Positions 1-6,953 of a stretch of 9,455 bases of DNA are shown in pieces. The DNA is from Chloroflexi bacterium UBA4733 (GTDB lineage: Bacteria > Chloroflexota > UBA4733). The notes below the pieces were generated by a model that was given only the letters and a program-made list of their open reading frames with translations, was not told the origin of the DNA and ran no database searches. How positions within the stretch are numbered: the first letter of the stretch is position 1; every line of letters starts with the position of its first letter. The stretch is taken from the NCBI GenBank assembly GCA_002404055.1, contig DHIZ01000109.1, positions 993 to 10,447 of the forward strand, given 5' to 3'. Position numbers and translations under genes: made by a program.

Positions 1-708
1 TACATCGGCTACGACGAGGGCGGCCAGTTGACCGAGGCAGTGCGACGCAAGCCCTATTCCGTCGTGCTGCTGGACGAGATCGAGAAGGCTCACCCGGACG
101 TTTTCAACATCCTGCTCCAGATCCTGGAGGACGGCCGCTTGACCGACGCCAAGGGACGTGTGGTCGACTTCCGCAACACCATTATCATCATGACCTCAAA
201 TGCCGGCACTGACCTGCTCAAGAATTCCGGCACACTCGGCTTCCAGCGCACCGGAGTCGCAGATGAGGGCAAGGCCTCCTACGAGCGCATGAAGGAGAAG
301 GTCACGAGCGAGTTGAAGCAGATATTCCGACCGGAGTTCTTGAACCGGTTGGATGCCGTCATCGCCTTTCACGCCTTGAGCCACCAACAGATCCGCGCCA
401 TCGTGGACATGGAACTCAAGCGCGTCCAAGTCGCCCTCACCGAACAGCAGATCATCCTGGAGATGAGCGAGCGCGGCAAGGACTTCCTCTGCGACAAGGG
501 CTACGACCAGCAGAACGGCGCCAGGCCGCTCAAGCGGGCCATTCAGGCCTGGGTGGAAGACAGACTGGCGGAGGGTATCCTCTCCGGCAAGTTCCACCCC
601 GGCGACACGGTCATCGGTGACGTGGGTGATGGGGAGTTGCTCATGATCCGGAAGCTCACCGAGGAGGAAGCCTTTCCCATGCTGGCCGGGGCGGTCAGCG
701 AGGCCTAG
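1..708 (+). CDS. clpC: Clp/Hsp100 AAA+ ATPase, C-terminal part (ClpC-type), 5' end outside window
   Basis: This is the second AAA+ module (D2) of an Hsp100 unfoldase, which threads substrates into the ClpP protease. The reading frame is open from base 1, so the gene is cut by the window edge; 235 codons remain. It enters at the pore loop (YIGYDEGG, residues 1-8). Next come a Walker B with catalytic Asp-Glu (VVLLDEIEKA, 21-30), a sensor-1 region (IIIMTSNAG), an Arg-finger region (FRPEFLNRLD) and a sensor-2 motif (GARPLKRAI). The wording RRKPYSVVLLDEIEKA and TSNAG fits ClpC better than ClpB. A radA gene directly downstream is a known clpC neighbour, which supports this. ClpB is the alternative, and the N-domain and D1 that would settle it are not visible. 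The ATG available inside the fragment is not the true start. Confidence 0.9.
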   Translation, partial: YIGYDEGGQLTEAVRRKPYSVVLLDEIEKAHPDVFNILLQILEDGRLTDAKGRVVDFRNTIIIMTSNAGTDLLKNSGTLGFQRTGVADEGKASYERMKEKVTSELKQIFRPEFLNRLDAVIAFHALSHQQIRAIVDMELKRVQVALTEQQIILEMSERGKDFLCDKGYDQQNGARPLKRAIQAWVEDRLAEGILSGKFHPGDTVIGDVGDGELLMIRKLTEEEAFPMLAGAVSEA

Positions 709-721
709 GCGACCCCACTCC

Positions 722-756
722 GGCGCCGCGGCGCCACCTCTCCCCCAAAGGGAGAG
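722..756. repeat. 14-base perfect palindrome followed by a 7-bp hairpin in the clpC-radA spacer
   Basis: Bases 722-735 read GGCGCCGCGGCGCC, identical to their reverse complement. Directly after, CTCTCCC (738-744) pairs with GGGAGAG (750-756) around a five-base loop. No run of T follows the hairpin, so it does not look like an intrinsic terminator. Its right arm merges into the purine-rich stretch (to about 764) that would serve as the radA ribosome-binding region. It could therefore influence radA translation or mRNA processing, or it could be a REP-like dispersed unit. Both roles are inference. Confidence 0.6.
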
Positions 757-774
757 AGGAAAGAGACGTAGCAG

Positions 775-2295
775 GTGCCAGCGAAAGCCCGCACGGTCTA
801 TATCTGCCAGCAATGCGCGGCGCGCCAGCCGAAGTGGGTGGGTCGTTGTCCAGACTGCGGCGCCTGGAACAGCCTGGTTGAGACGGTCGAACGCGCTGAA
901 CCGGCGACTGGTGGGGTACGGCGCGCCGCGCAGGCGGGCGGCGCGAGCCAGGCGATCGGTCTGCCGCACATTCCGACAGCGAACTGGGTGCGCCTGCGGC
1001 TCCCAATGGACGAGTTCAACCGCGTGCTCGGTGACGGCATTGTGCCAGGATCCGTCGTCCTCATGGGGGGCGACCCGGGCATCGGCAAGTCCACCTTGCT
1101 CTTGCAGGTCTGCGGGGCTGTCGCGCGCGATACCGGGACTGTGCTCTACGTGGCGGCGGAAGAATCGGCCCAGCAGGTCAAGCTGCGGGCCGAGCGGCTG
1201 GGCATCAACGAGGCCAGGCTGCTCGTGCTGGCGGAAACCGACCTTTCGGCCATTATGGAGCACCTGGAGTCTAACCCGCCTGTCCTGGCGATCATCGACT
1301 CCATTCAAAGCGTGGCCACCGACGACCTCAGCGCGTCGGCAGGAAGCGTCAGCCAGGTCCGCGAATGCGCGCAACGCCTGGTTCGCCTGGCCAAGCAGCG
1401 CAACATCTCGATCTTCCTGGTCGGACACGTCACCAAGGAAGGCGCCGTCGCCGGACCCCGCGTCTTAGAGCACATCGTCGATGTGGTGCTCTACCTGGAG
1501 GGCGAGCGCGTCAGCAGCTATCGCATTCTGCGCGGCGTGAAGAATCGCTTTGGCTCGACCGACGAAATAGGACTTTTCGAGATGGGCGATGCTGGATTGA
1601 CGGAAGTCGCGGATAGCTCGGCACTCTTCTTCGCCGCGCACCGCGGCGCCGCACCCGGCACGGTTGCCGCTGTGACCACCGAGGGGACCCGCCCCCTGCT
1701 GGTGGAAGTGCAAGGGCTCGCCGCCCCCACCAGCTTCGGCCTGCCGCGGCGCTCCGCCAACGGCTTCGACGTCAACCGGCTCTACCTCCTGCTGGCTGTG
1801 CTGTCGCGCCGAGCCGGCCTGCCTCTCGGCAACCAGGATGTCTACGTCAACGTCGTCGGCGGCGTGCGCCTCACCGAGCCGGCCGCCGACCTGGCTGTGA
1901 CCCTGGCCGTCGCATCAAGTTTCCGCGACCAGGCGGTGCCAGCGGACATGGCGGTCGCCGGCGAAGTCGGCCTGTCCGGCGAGTTGCGTCCGGTGCGCCA
2001 ACTCGAGCGCCGCCTGACGGAAGCAGAGCGGCTGGGCTTCCGGCGCATCCTGGTGCCGGCATTGCCGGCCGACCGACACGGTACGCGCCGCCCGTCCGGT
2101 ATCGAGATCATCCAGGCGCGCTGGGTCGCTGAGGCGCTGGAACTGGCCCTGGGGCCGGCGAGGCGTGGCCCCACTTCACGACCCGCGCTCAATTCTGGGA
2201 GAAGGGAGATGGTGGCGGGAGCCATCGCCCGAGACGACCTTTTAGATTTCGGGATGGGCGATGAGGAGGAGTTGCCGGAGGAGTCCGAGCACTAG
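775..2295 (+). CDS. radA: DNA repair/recombination protein RadA (Sms)
   Basis: RadA is a RecA-like hexameric ATPase that drives branch migration during recombination and repair. All family hallmarks are visible: an N-terminal zinc finger C11-X2-C14-X10-C25-X2-C28; Walker A GDPGIGKST (99-107); Walker B ending at D175 (LAIID); the RadA signature KNRFG (256-260); and a Lon-protease-like C-terminal domain (about 330-460) that in this family is a scaffold, not a protease. The start is GTG at 775. An in-frame TAG two codons upstream rules out a longer protein, and starting later would lose the zinc finger. At 506 aa it is longer than the usual roughly 450-460 aa. The excess is a C-terminal tail ending in an acidic run (GDEEELPEESEH). 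It sits 66 bases after clpC and probably shares its transcript. Confidence 0.96.
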   Translation: MPAKARTVYICQQCAARQPKWVGRCPDCGAWNSLVETVERAEPATGGVRRAAQAGGASQAIGLPHIPTANWVRLRLPMDEFNRVLGDGIVPGSVVLMGGDPGIGKSTLLLQVCGAVARDTGTVLYVAAEESAQQVKLRAERLGINEARLLVLAETDLSAIMEHLESNPPVLAIIDSIQSVATDDLSASAGSVSQVRECAQRLVRLAKQRNISIFLVGHVTKEGAVAGPRVLEHIVDVVLYLEGERVSSYRILRGVKNRFGSTDEIGLFEMGDAGLTEVADSSALFFAAHRGAAPGTVAAVTTEGTRPLLVEVQGLAAPTSFGLPRRSANGFDVNRLYLLLAVLSRRAGLPLGNQDVYVNVVGGVRLTEPAADLAVTLAVASSFRDQAVPADMAVAGEVGLSGELRPVRQLERRLTEAERLGFRRILVPALPADRHGTRRPSGIEIIQARWVAEALELALGPARRGPTSRPALNSGRREMVAGAIARDDLLDFGMGDEEELPEESEH

Positions 2296-2308
2296 GAAGT
2301 TCAATCAA

Positions 2309-2317
2309 TGGTAGAAT
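2309..2317 (+). promoter_or_regulatory. Candidate extended -10 promoter for gyrA
   Basis: TGGTAGAAT contains TG-n followed by the hexamer TAGAAT (2312-2317), an extended -10 arrangement. It lies in the AT-rich 67-base gap between the radA stop and the gyrA start, and that AT content stands out from the surrounding GC-rich DNA. I see no convincing -35 box 16-18 bases upstream, so it would rely on the TG extension. Transcription would start near 2323-2325 and give a leader of about 40 bases. Confidence 0.45.
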
Positions 2318-2362
2318 ATATGTAGACATTTCACCACACAACAGGGGAGAGTGTGCCGCCCT

Positions 2363-4834
2363 ATGGCAGTTGAACCATCTCGGGACCGCGACATTCGCAT
2401 CGAAGACGAGATGCGCACGTCGTATCTCTCGTATTCGATGAGCGCCATCAAACGCGCCACGCCGGACGTGCGTGACGGGCTCAAACCGGTTCACCGGCGG
2501 GTCCTCTACGGCATGCTGGAATTAGGTCTGCGCCGCAGCGGCGGCTATCGCAAGAGCGCCAAAGTGGTCGGTGAAGTGATGGGCCGCTTTCACCCGCACG
2601 GCGATGCTTCCATTTACGACACCGTTGTGCGGCTCGCTCAGCCCTTCTCCATGCGCTACCTGCTGGTTGATGGCCAGGGCAACTTCGGCAGCGTTGACGG
2701 CGACTCACCGGCAGCGAGTCGCTACACGGAGGTCCGGCTCACCGCCATCGCTGAAGAACTGCTGGCGGATATCGACCAGGATACTGTGGACTTCCAGGAC
2801 AACTACGACGCTACCGAGCGGGAACCCACAGTGTTGCCGTCCCGAGTGCCGAACTACCTGGTCAACGGCAACATGGGCATTGCTGTCGGTATGGCCACCA
2901 GTGTGCCTCCCCACAACCTGAACGAGGTTTGCGACGCGCTGATCTACATGATCGACCAGCCGGATGCCACCGTCGAAGATCTGCTGAAGATCGTGAAGGG
3001 CCCCGACTTTCCGACGGGAGCGCTCATCCTCGGCCGTGACGGCATCCAGCAGGCCTACGCCACCGGTCACGGGCGGATCGTGCAGCGGGCAGTCTGCGAA
3101 ATCGAGCCGATGCGCGGTGGGCGCTTCGCCATCATCGTCCGCGAGTTGCCCTATCAGGTCAACAAGGCGCTGCTGCTGGAGCGCACCGCCGAACTGGTCA
3201 AAGCGAAGAAGATCGACGGCATCACGGAGATTCGTGACGAGAGCGACCGCGACGGCATGCGTGCCGTCTTCGAGCTCCGGCGCGACGCCCAGCCCCGCAA
3301 GGTGCTCAATGCGCTCTACAAGCACACATCGTTGCAGGCGAACTTCAGCGTCAACATGCTGGCGATCGTAGATGGCGAGCCGCGCGTGCTCACGCTCAAG
3401 CGCTGCCTGCAGGAGTTCCTGGCCTTCCGCCAGACCGTCATCACGCGGCGCACCCGCTACCAGTTGCGCAAGGCCCTGGAGCGCGCGCACATTCTGGAGG
3501 GTCTCACGCGGGCCTTGGACCATCTCGACGAGGTGATCGCCTGCATCCGCCGCTCGCAAACCGGCGACTCGGCGGTGCATAACCTCATGCTCGATTTCAA
3601 GTTCAGCGAGCCCCAGGCCCGCGCCATCGGTGATCTTGCCCTGCGCCGGCTGGCCTCGCTGGAACGCAAGAAGATCATCGACGAGTACAAGGCCCTTCTC
3701 AAGACCATTGAGGAGTTGCAGGCCATCCTGGCCGACATTCGCAAGGTGCTGGACATCGTCAAGCAGGAACTGGCGGAACTCAAGGACAAGTTCGGCGACG
3801 CCCGGCGCACCCGCATTGTAGATGAGACCGGTGAACTGAGCGAAGAAGACCTGATCCCCCACCAGCAGGTCCTGGTGACGCTTACAACACAAGGTTATGT
3901 CAAGCGCAGCCCTGCCGACGGCTTTCAGTCGCACCACCGCGGCAGTCGCGGCAAGCTCGGCATGCTCACGCGCACGGAAGACCAGGTTCAGCACTCCTTT
4001 GTGGCTGATGCGCTGGACTCGGTCATGTACTTCACCAACCGGGGCCGCGTCTTTACGCTCAAGGTCCACGAGCTGCCGGATGTGTCACGTCAGGCCAAAG
4101 GGTTGCCGATTGTCAATCTGGTGCAACTGGAGCCGCGCGAAACGATCAATGCCATGCTCGGCATCACGTCCTTTGAAGGCCCCGATCAGCGTTACCTGTT
4201 GATGGCAACACGGCAGGGTACCGTGAAGAAGACCTCGCTTGCCGACTATGCTAACGTTCGTCGGAACGGGCTGATCGCCATTTCGCTGAACGATGGCGAT
4301 GACCTGGCCTGGGTGCGCCCCACCGACGGGTCGCAAGAGGTGGTACTCGTCACCCGCCAGGGCCGCGCGATCTGCTTCGCGGAGAAGCAAATCCGCCCGA
4401 CGGGCCGCGACACAGCGGGCGTGAAGGGCATTGCGCTCGCCACGGACGATACGGTCATGAGTATGGCCATCGTCCCTGCCTCCGGCGTCATCGCGCACAA
4501 TAGCGACCTGCTGGTGGTCACCTCCCTGGGCTACGGTAAGCGCACCTTGATGGAGGAATACCGCAAGCAGACCCGTGGCGGTCAGGGTGTGACCACGGCT
4601 AAGCTGAGCGATAAGACGGGTACAGTGGTGGCCGGCCACATCGTCGACGAGGACGATGCCGAGTTGATGTTGACGACCGCCAACGGCATCGTCAACCGGC
4701 TACCCCTGGCACAGGTACGTCAGTCCGGTCGCAACACCCAGGGTGTGATGCTCATCCGGCTCAGTCCGAACGACGCAGTAGCGGCTGCCACCGTGATTGG
4801 CCGAAATGGCGAGGAGGTCGGCGTACAAGAATGA
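2363..4834 (+). CDS. gyrA: DNA gyrase subunit A (type IIA topoisomerase A subunit)
   Basis: This is the breakage-reunion subunit, which acts with GyrB to introduce negative supercoils. The ATG at 2363 gives 823 aa, a normal GyrA length. A GTG at 2351 in the same frame lies only one base from the GGGGAG Shine-Dalgarno-like run (2344-2349), so the ATG, 13 bases away, is preferred. Landmarks: PDVRDGLKPVHRR (34-46); the QRDR with HPHGDASIYD (77-86); the catalytic tyrosine Y121 in AASRYTE; DNA-gate core to about 490; then a six-bladed beta-pinwheel C-terminal domain. The GyrA box expected at 524-530 reads HHRGSRG instead of QRRGGKG. A closer match, QTRGGQG, occurs later at 736-742. A position-83-equivalent Ala (A82) replaces the usual Ser. 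ParC/topoisomerase IV is the alternative because of the weak box; length and overall similarity favour GyrA. Confidence 0.92.
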   Translation: MAVEPSRDRDIRIEDEMRTSYLSYSMSAIKRATPDVRDGLKPVHRRVLYGMLELGLRRSGGYRKSAKVVGEVMGRFHPHGDASIYDTVVRLAQPFSMRYLLVDGQGNFGSVDGDSPAASRYTEVRLTAIAEELLADIDQDTVDFQDNYDATEREPTVLPSRVPNYLVNGNMGIAVGMATSVPPHNLNEVCDALIYMIDQPDATVEDLLKIVKGPDFPTGALILGRDGIQQAYATGHGRIVQRAVCEIEPMRGGRFAIIVRELPYQVNKALLLERTAELVKAKKIDGITEIRDESDRDGMRAVFELRRDAQPRKVLNALYKHTSLQANFSVNMLAIVDGEPRVLTLKRCLQEFLAFRQTVITRRTRYQLRKALERAHILEGLTRALDHLDEVIACIRRSQTGDSAVHNLMLDFKFSEPQARAIGDLALRRLASLERKKIIDEYKALLKTIEELQAILADIRKVLDIVKQELAELKDKFGDARRTRIVDETGELSEEDLIPHQQVLVTLTTQGYVKRSPADGFQSHHRGSRGKLGMLTRTEDQVQHSFVADALDSVMYFTNRGRVFTLKVHELPDVSRQAKGLPIVNLVQLEPRETINAMLGITSFEGPDQRYLLMATRQGTVKKTSLADYANVRRNGLIAISLNDGDDLAWVRPTDGSQEVVLVTRQGRAICFAEKQIRPTGRDTAGVKGIALATDDTVMSMAIVPASGVIAHNSDLLVVTSLGYGKRTLMEEYRKQTRGGQGVTTAKLSDKTGTVVAGHIVDEDDAELMLTTANGIVNRLPLAQVRQSGRNTQGVMLIRLSPNDAVAAATVIGRNGEEVGVQE

Positions 4835-4848
4835 GCATCAGTAACAGC

Positions 4849-4900
4849 ACTTTGCCGATAGGGAACATGTAGCGCCTGCAAAGTTTGCCCTTGCATGCAA
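4849..4900. promoter_or_regulatory. Clustered TTTGC/GCAAA dyads upstream of the binding-protein gene (candidate operator)
   Basis: Three nested dyads are visible. ACTTTGC (4849-4855) is complementary to GCAAAGT (4878-4884). GCAAA-g-TTTGC (4878-4888) is an 11-base near-perfect palindrome. TTGCATGCAA (4891-4900) is a perfect 10-base palindrome. All share TTGC/GCAA half-sites and sit 57-108 bases before the ATG of the solute-binding protein, next to an AT-rich TACTATAG stretch (4901-4908) that could hold a -10 element. Half-sites of GCAAA/TTTGC type occur in operators of LacI-family sugar regulators such as MalR, but no regulator gene is nearby. Its role as an operator is inference. Confidence 0.4.
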
Positions 4901-4909
4901 TACTATAGC
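4901..4909 (+). promoter_or_regulatory. Possible -10 region for the ABC transporter genes
   Basis: TACTATAGC lies just after the TTGCATGCAA palindrome and is the most promoter-like AT-rich patch in the gyrA-to-binding-protein gap. Either TACTAT or TATAGC could be the hexamer. Neither has a good -35 partner at 16-18 bases. A binding protein attached to the palindromes would overlap it. Support is weak. Confidence 0.28.
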
Positions 4910-4956
4910 CATTGTAGTTCCCAACATGACGAGAGTAGAAAGGGTCTATACGTCCT

Positions 4957-6942
4957 ATGAGCGCAGCGAGTTCAGGCGATGCGAAGCAGCACGCCATAGC
5001 ACGGCGAGTTTTCCTGCGCGGCACGGTTGGCGCCGGCGGTATCGCGATGGTCAGCCTGCTGGCTGCCTGTGGCGGCAGCGCGGCGGTGACGACCTCCACA
5101 ACTGCCGCGGCGACAACGAGCGCTGCGCCTGCCACAACTGCGGCAGCAGTTACCACCGCCGCCACAACGGCCAAGGCGGCCACCAGCAGTGCAGCTACCA
5201 GCAGCGCCGCGACGACCTCCAGTGCGTCCAGCATCGCCAGCGCAGCAGCAACCACCTCCAGCGCCAGCAGCGCAGCGGCGACGACGACCACCGCCAAGTT
5301 AGTTGCGACCAAGCCGGCCAAGGCAGCCAGTGTGCGAACCGACATCGCCAAGATGCCGGCGGCACAGACCTTGCGCGTCAACCTCGGCGCCGAGCCGGAC
5401 GCCATTGATCCGAACCTGGCCGAGTTCACAGACGAGATCGCCGTCGTACGTCAGGTCTTCGATGCGCTCGTGCTGCTGGACAAGGATCTGAAGCCGGTTG
5501 CCGGCGGCGCCAAGAGTTGGACGACCTCGGCCGATGGTCTGACCTGGACTTTCACCTTGCAGGCCGCAAAGTGGTCGGACGGTACGCCGGTCAAAGCAGC
5601 CGACTACGAGTATTCGTTCAAGCGCATCCTCGACCCCAACGTAGCTGCTCCCTATGCGGGGTACTTCGCCGGCGTCATCAAAGGCTCCGCTGCCTACAAC
5701 AATGCGCAAATTGCTGCCCCCAAAGCCTCGACATCGAGCACCACCAGCGCCAAGCCGACCGTCACGCCGACGCAGTTGACAGCGCTCAAAGATGCCGTTG
5801 GGGTCAAGGCGACCGACGATTCAACGCTCGTCTTCACGCTGGAGACACCCACGCCGTTCTTCCTTGACCTCGTCTCGCTGGCCGTCGTGCCACCGCTGCG
5901 CCAGGACCTGGTGAAGTCCGGCTGGACCGACGATGTCAAGAACTATATCGGCAACGGACCGTTCGTGCTGATCCAGCACTCCCCGCAGGATCAGTTGGTG
6001 TTTGCCCCCAACCCGAATTATTATGGCGGGGTCCCGAAGATCGGCATGCAGTGGCGCGTCATCACCGACGGCAACGCTGCCTATGCAGCCTATCGCAACG
6101 ACGAACTGGACATTGTTACGCCGCCGCGGCCCGACACCCCGGCCATCAGGGCCGACTCGACACTGTCGAAGGAATTCGTCGTCAATCCGGCACTCTCGGT
6201 CTTCTGGATGGTCTACGAGGTCAAGAAGGCGCCCCTGGACAACGTCAAACTCCGGCAAGCGCTATCACAGGCATTTGATCGCGCGACGTTCATCAAGGAT
6301 CAGTTCAAGGGCCTGGGCGTACCGGCGACCTTCATTATCCCCCAGGGCATGCCCGGCTACGATCCCCAGGGCGGCGCGGAGTACGCCTTCGACCTCACCA
6401 AGGCCAAAGCCAGCTTGCAGGCCTCCGGCGTTAACCCGGCTACTGTGAATCTGAAGATCCTTTACTACTCCAACAGTCCGGTAACCAGCGGCTACGCCTC
6501 CTACATCCAGGCGATGATGAAGAAGAACCTGGGCGTCAACCTGCAGCCGAACCCGACGGAATCGAAGGCGCGGACGGCCGCCCAGAAGGCGCACAACTTC
6601 GACCTGGTCTGGTCGGGGTGGGGCGCCGACTACCCGGACCAGCAAGACTGGTTCGACCTCTTCCGCACCGGCGACGGCAATAATAACGGTGAGTACAGCA
6701 ACCCGCAGTTTGACACGCTCGTTAAGCAGGCCGATGCCGAGATGGATGCGACCAAACGGGCGGACCTCTACAAGCAGGCGGCTGCCATCCTTTACAACGA
6801 CCAGCCGGCCCTGATCATGTACCAGAATGTACTCATCGGTCTGGTCAAGCCCTGGGTCAAGGGCATGGTCTTCACCGGCCAGGACGAAGCCCCGTGCATC
6901 GGCGACTACTTCTACAAGGTTGTCACCCTCGCCAGCCACTAG
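4957..6942 (+). CDS. Peptide/nickel-type ABC transporter solute-binding lipoprotein (SBP family 5), Tat-exported
   Basis: This is the extracytoplasmic receptor of a Dpp/Opp-type importer, which captures a peptide or similar ligand for the two downstream permeases. The ATG at 4957 follows an AGAAAGGG run by 12 bases. The leader has a twin-arginine motif (R16-R17-V-F-L-R), a hydrophobic stretch and a lipobox L35-A-A-C38, so it should be folded before Tat export and lipidated at Cys38. Residues 41-113 are almost only Ala, Ser and Thr, a flexible tether. The SBP_bac_5 fold starts about 136 (LRVNLGAEPDAIDPNLAE), with the typical TWTFTLQAAKWSDGTPVKAADYEYSFKRILDP at about 196-227. A second Ser/Thr-rich patch (253-271) interrupts the fold. 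At 661 aa it is longer than E. coli OppA (about 540 aa), largely because of these insertions. Ligand cannot be read from the sequence. Confidence 0.93.
   Translation: MSAASSGDAKQHAIARRVFLRGTVGAGGIAMVSLLAACGGSAAVTTSTTAAATTSAAPATTAAAVTTAATTAKAATSSAATSSAATTSSASSIASAAATTSSASSAAATTTTAKLVATKPAKAASVRTDIAKMPAAQTLRVNLGAEPDAIDPNLAEFTDEIAVVRQVFDALVLLDKDLKPVAGGAKSWTTSADGLTWTFTLQAAKWSDGTPVKAADYEYSFKRILDPNVAAPYAGYFAGVIKGSAAYNNAQIAAPKASTSSTTSAKPTVTPTQLTALKDAVGVKATDDSTLVFTLETPTPFFLDLVSLAVVPPLRQDLVKSGWTDDVKNYIGNGPFVLIQHSPQDQLVFAPNPNYYGGVPKIGMQWRVITDGNAAYAAYRNDELDIVTPPRPDTPAIRADSTLSKEFVVNPALSVFWMVYEVKKAPLDNVKLRQALSQAFDRATFIKDQFKGLGVPATFIIPQGMPGYDPQGGAEYAFDLTKAKASLQASGVNPATVNLKILYYSNSPVTSGYASYIQAMMKKNLGVNLQPNPTESKARTAAQKAHNFDLVWSGWGADYPDQQDWFDLFRTGDGNNNGEYSNPQFDTLVKQADAEMDATKRADLYKQAAAILYNDQPALIMYQNVLIGLVKPWVKGMVFTGQDEAPCIGDYFYKVVTLASH
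5077..5295 (+). repeat. Low-complexity Ala/Ser/Thr linker-coding tract
   Basis: This part of the binding-protein gene encodes residues 41-113, directly after the lipidated cysteine. About 70 residues are nearly all Ala, Ser and Thr, with one Pro, a few Val, and one each of Lys and Ile. At DNA level it is a degenerate array of GCA/GCC, AGC/ACC and ACG/ACC triplets rather than exact tandem copies. The complementary strand is therefore also open and would read as Val/Ala/Leu-rich, which is an artefact. Slippage-driven length variation is plausible here. Confidence 0.8.
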
Positions 6943-6953
6943 GCAGCGACTGG

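Noticed and set aside
196..1428. 410-codon open frame on the minus strand across clpC and radA
   Set aside because: It lies opposite two clearly conserved genes and shows no recognisable domain. Long antisense frames are common in GC-rich coding DNA.
2351..2362. GTG at 2351 as the gyrA start
   Set aside because: It is only one base from the Shine-Dalgarno-like GGGGAG and would add four residues (MCRP) with no support. The ATG at 2363 has workable spacing.
2705..4069. 454-codon open frame on the minus strand inside gyrA
   Set aside because: It is a mirror of gyrA codon bias. The translation is His/Asp/Val-rich without motifs, while the plus strand carries all gyrase hallmarks.
4761..5429. 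Minus-strand frame that looks like a hydrophobic Ala/Val/Leu membrane protein
   Set aside because: The hydrophobicity arises from reading the complement of the Ala/Ser/Thr linker codons of the binding protein.
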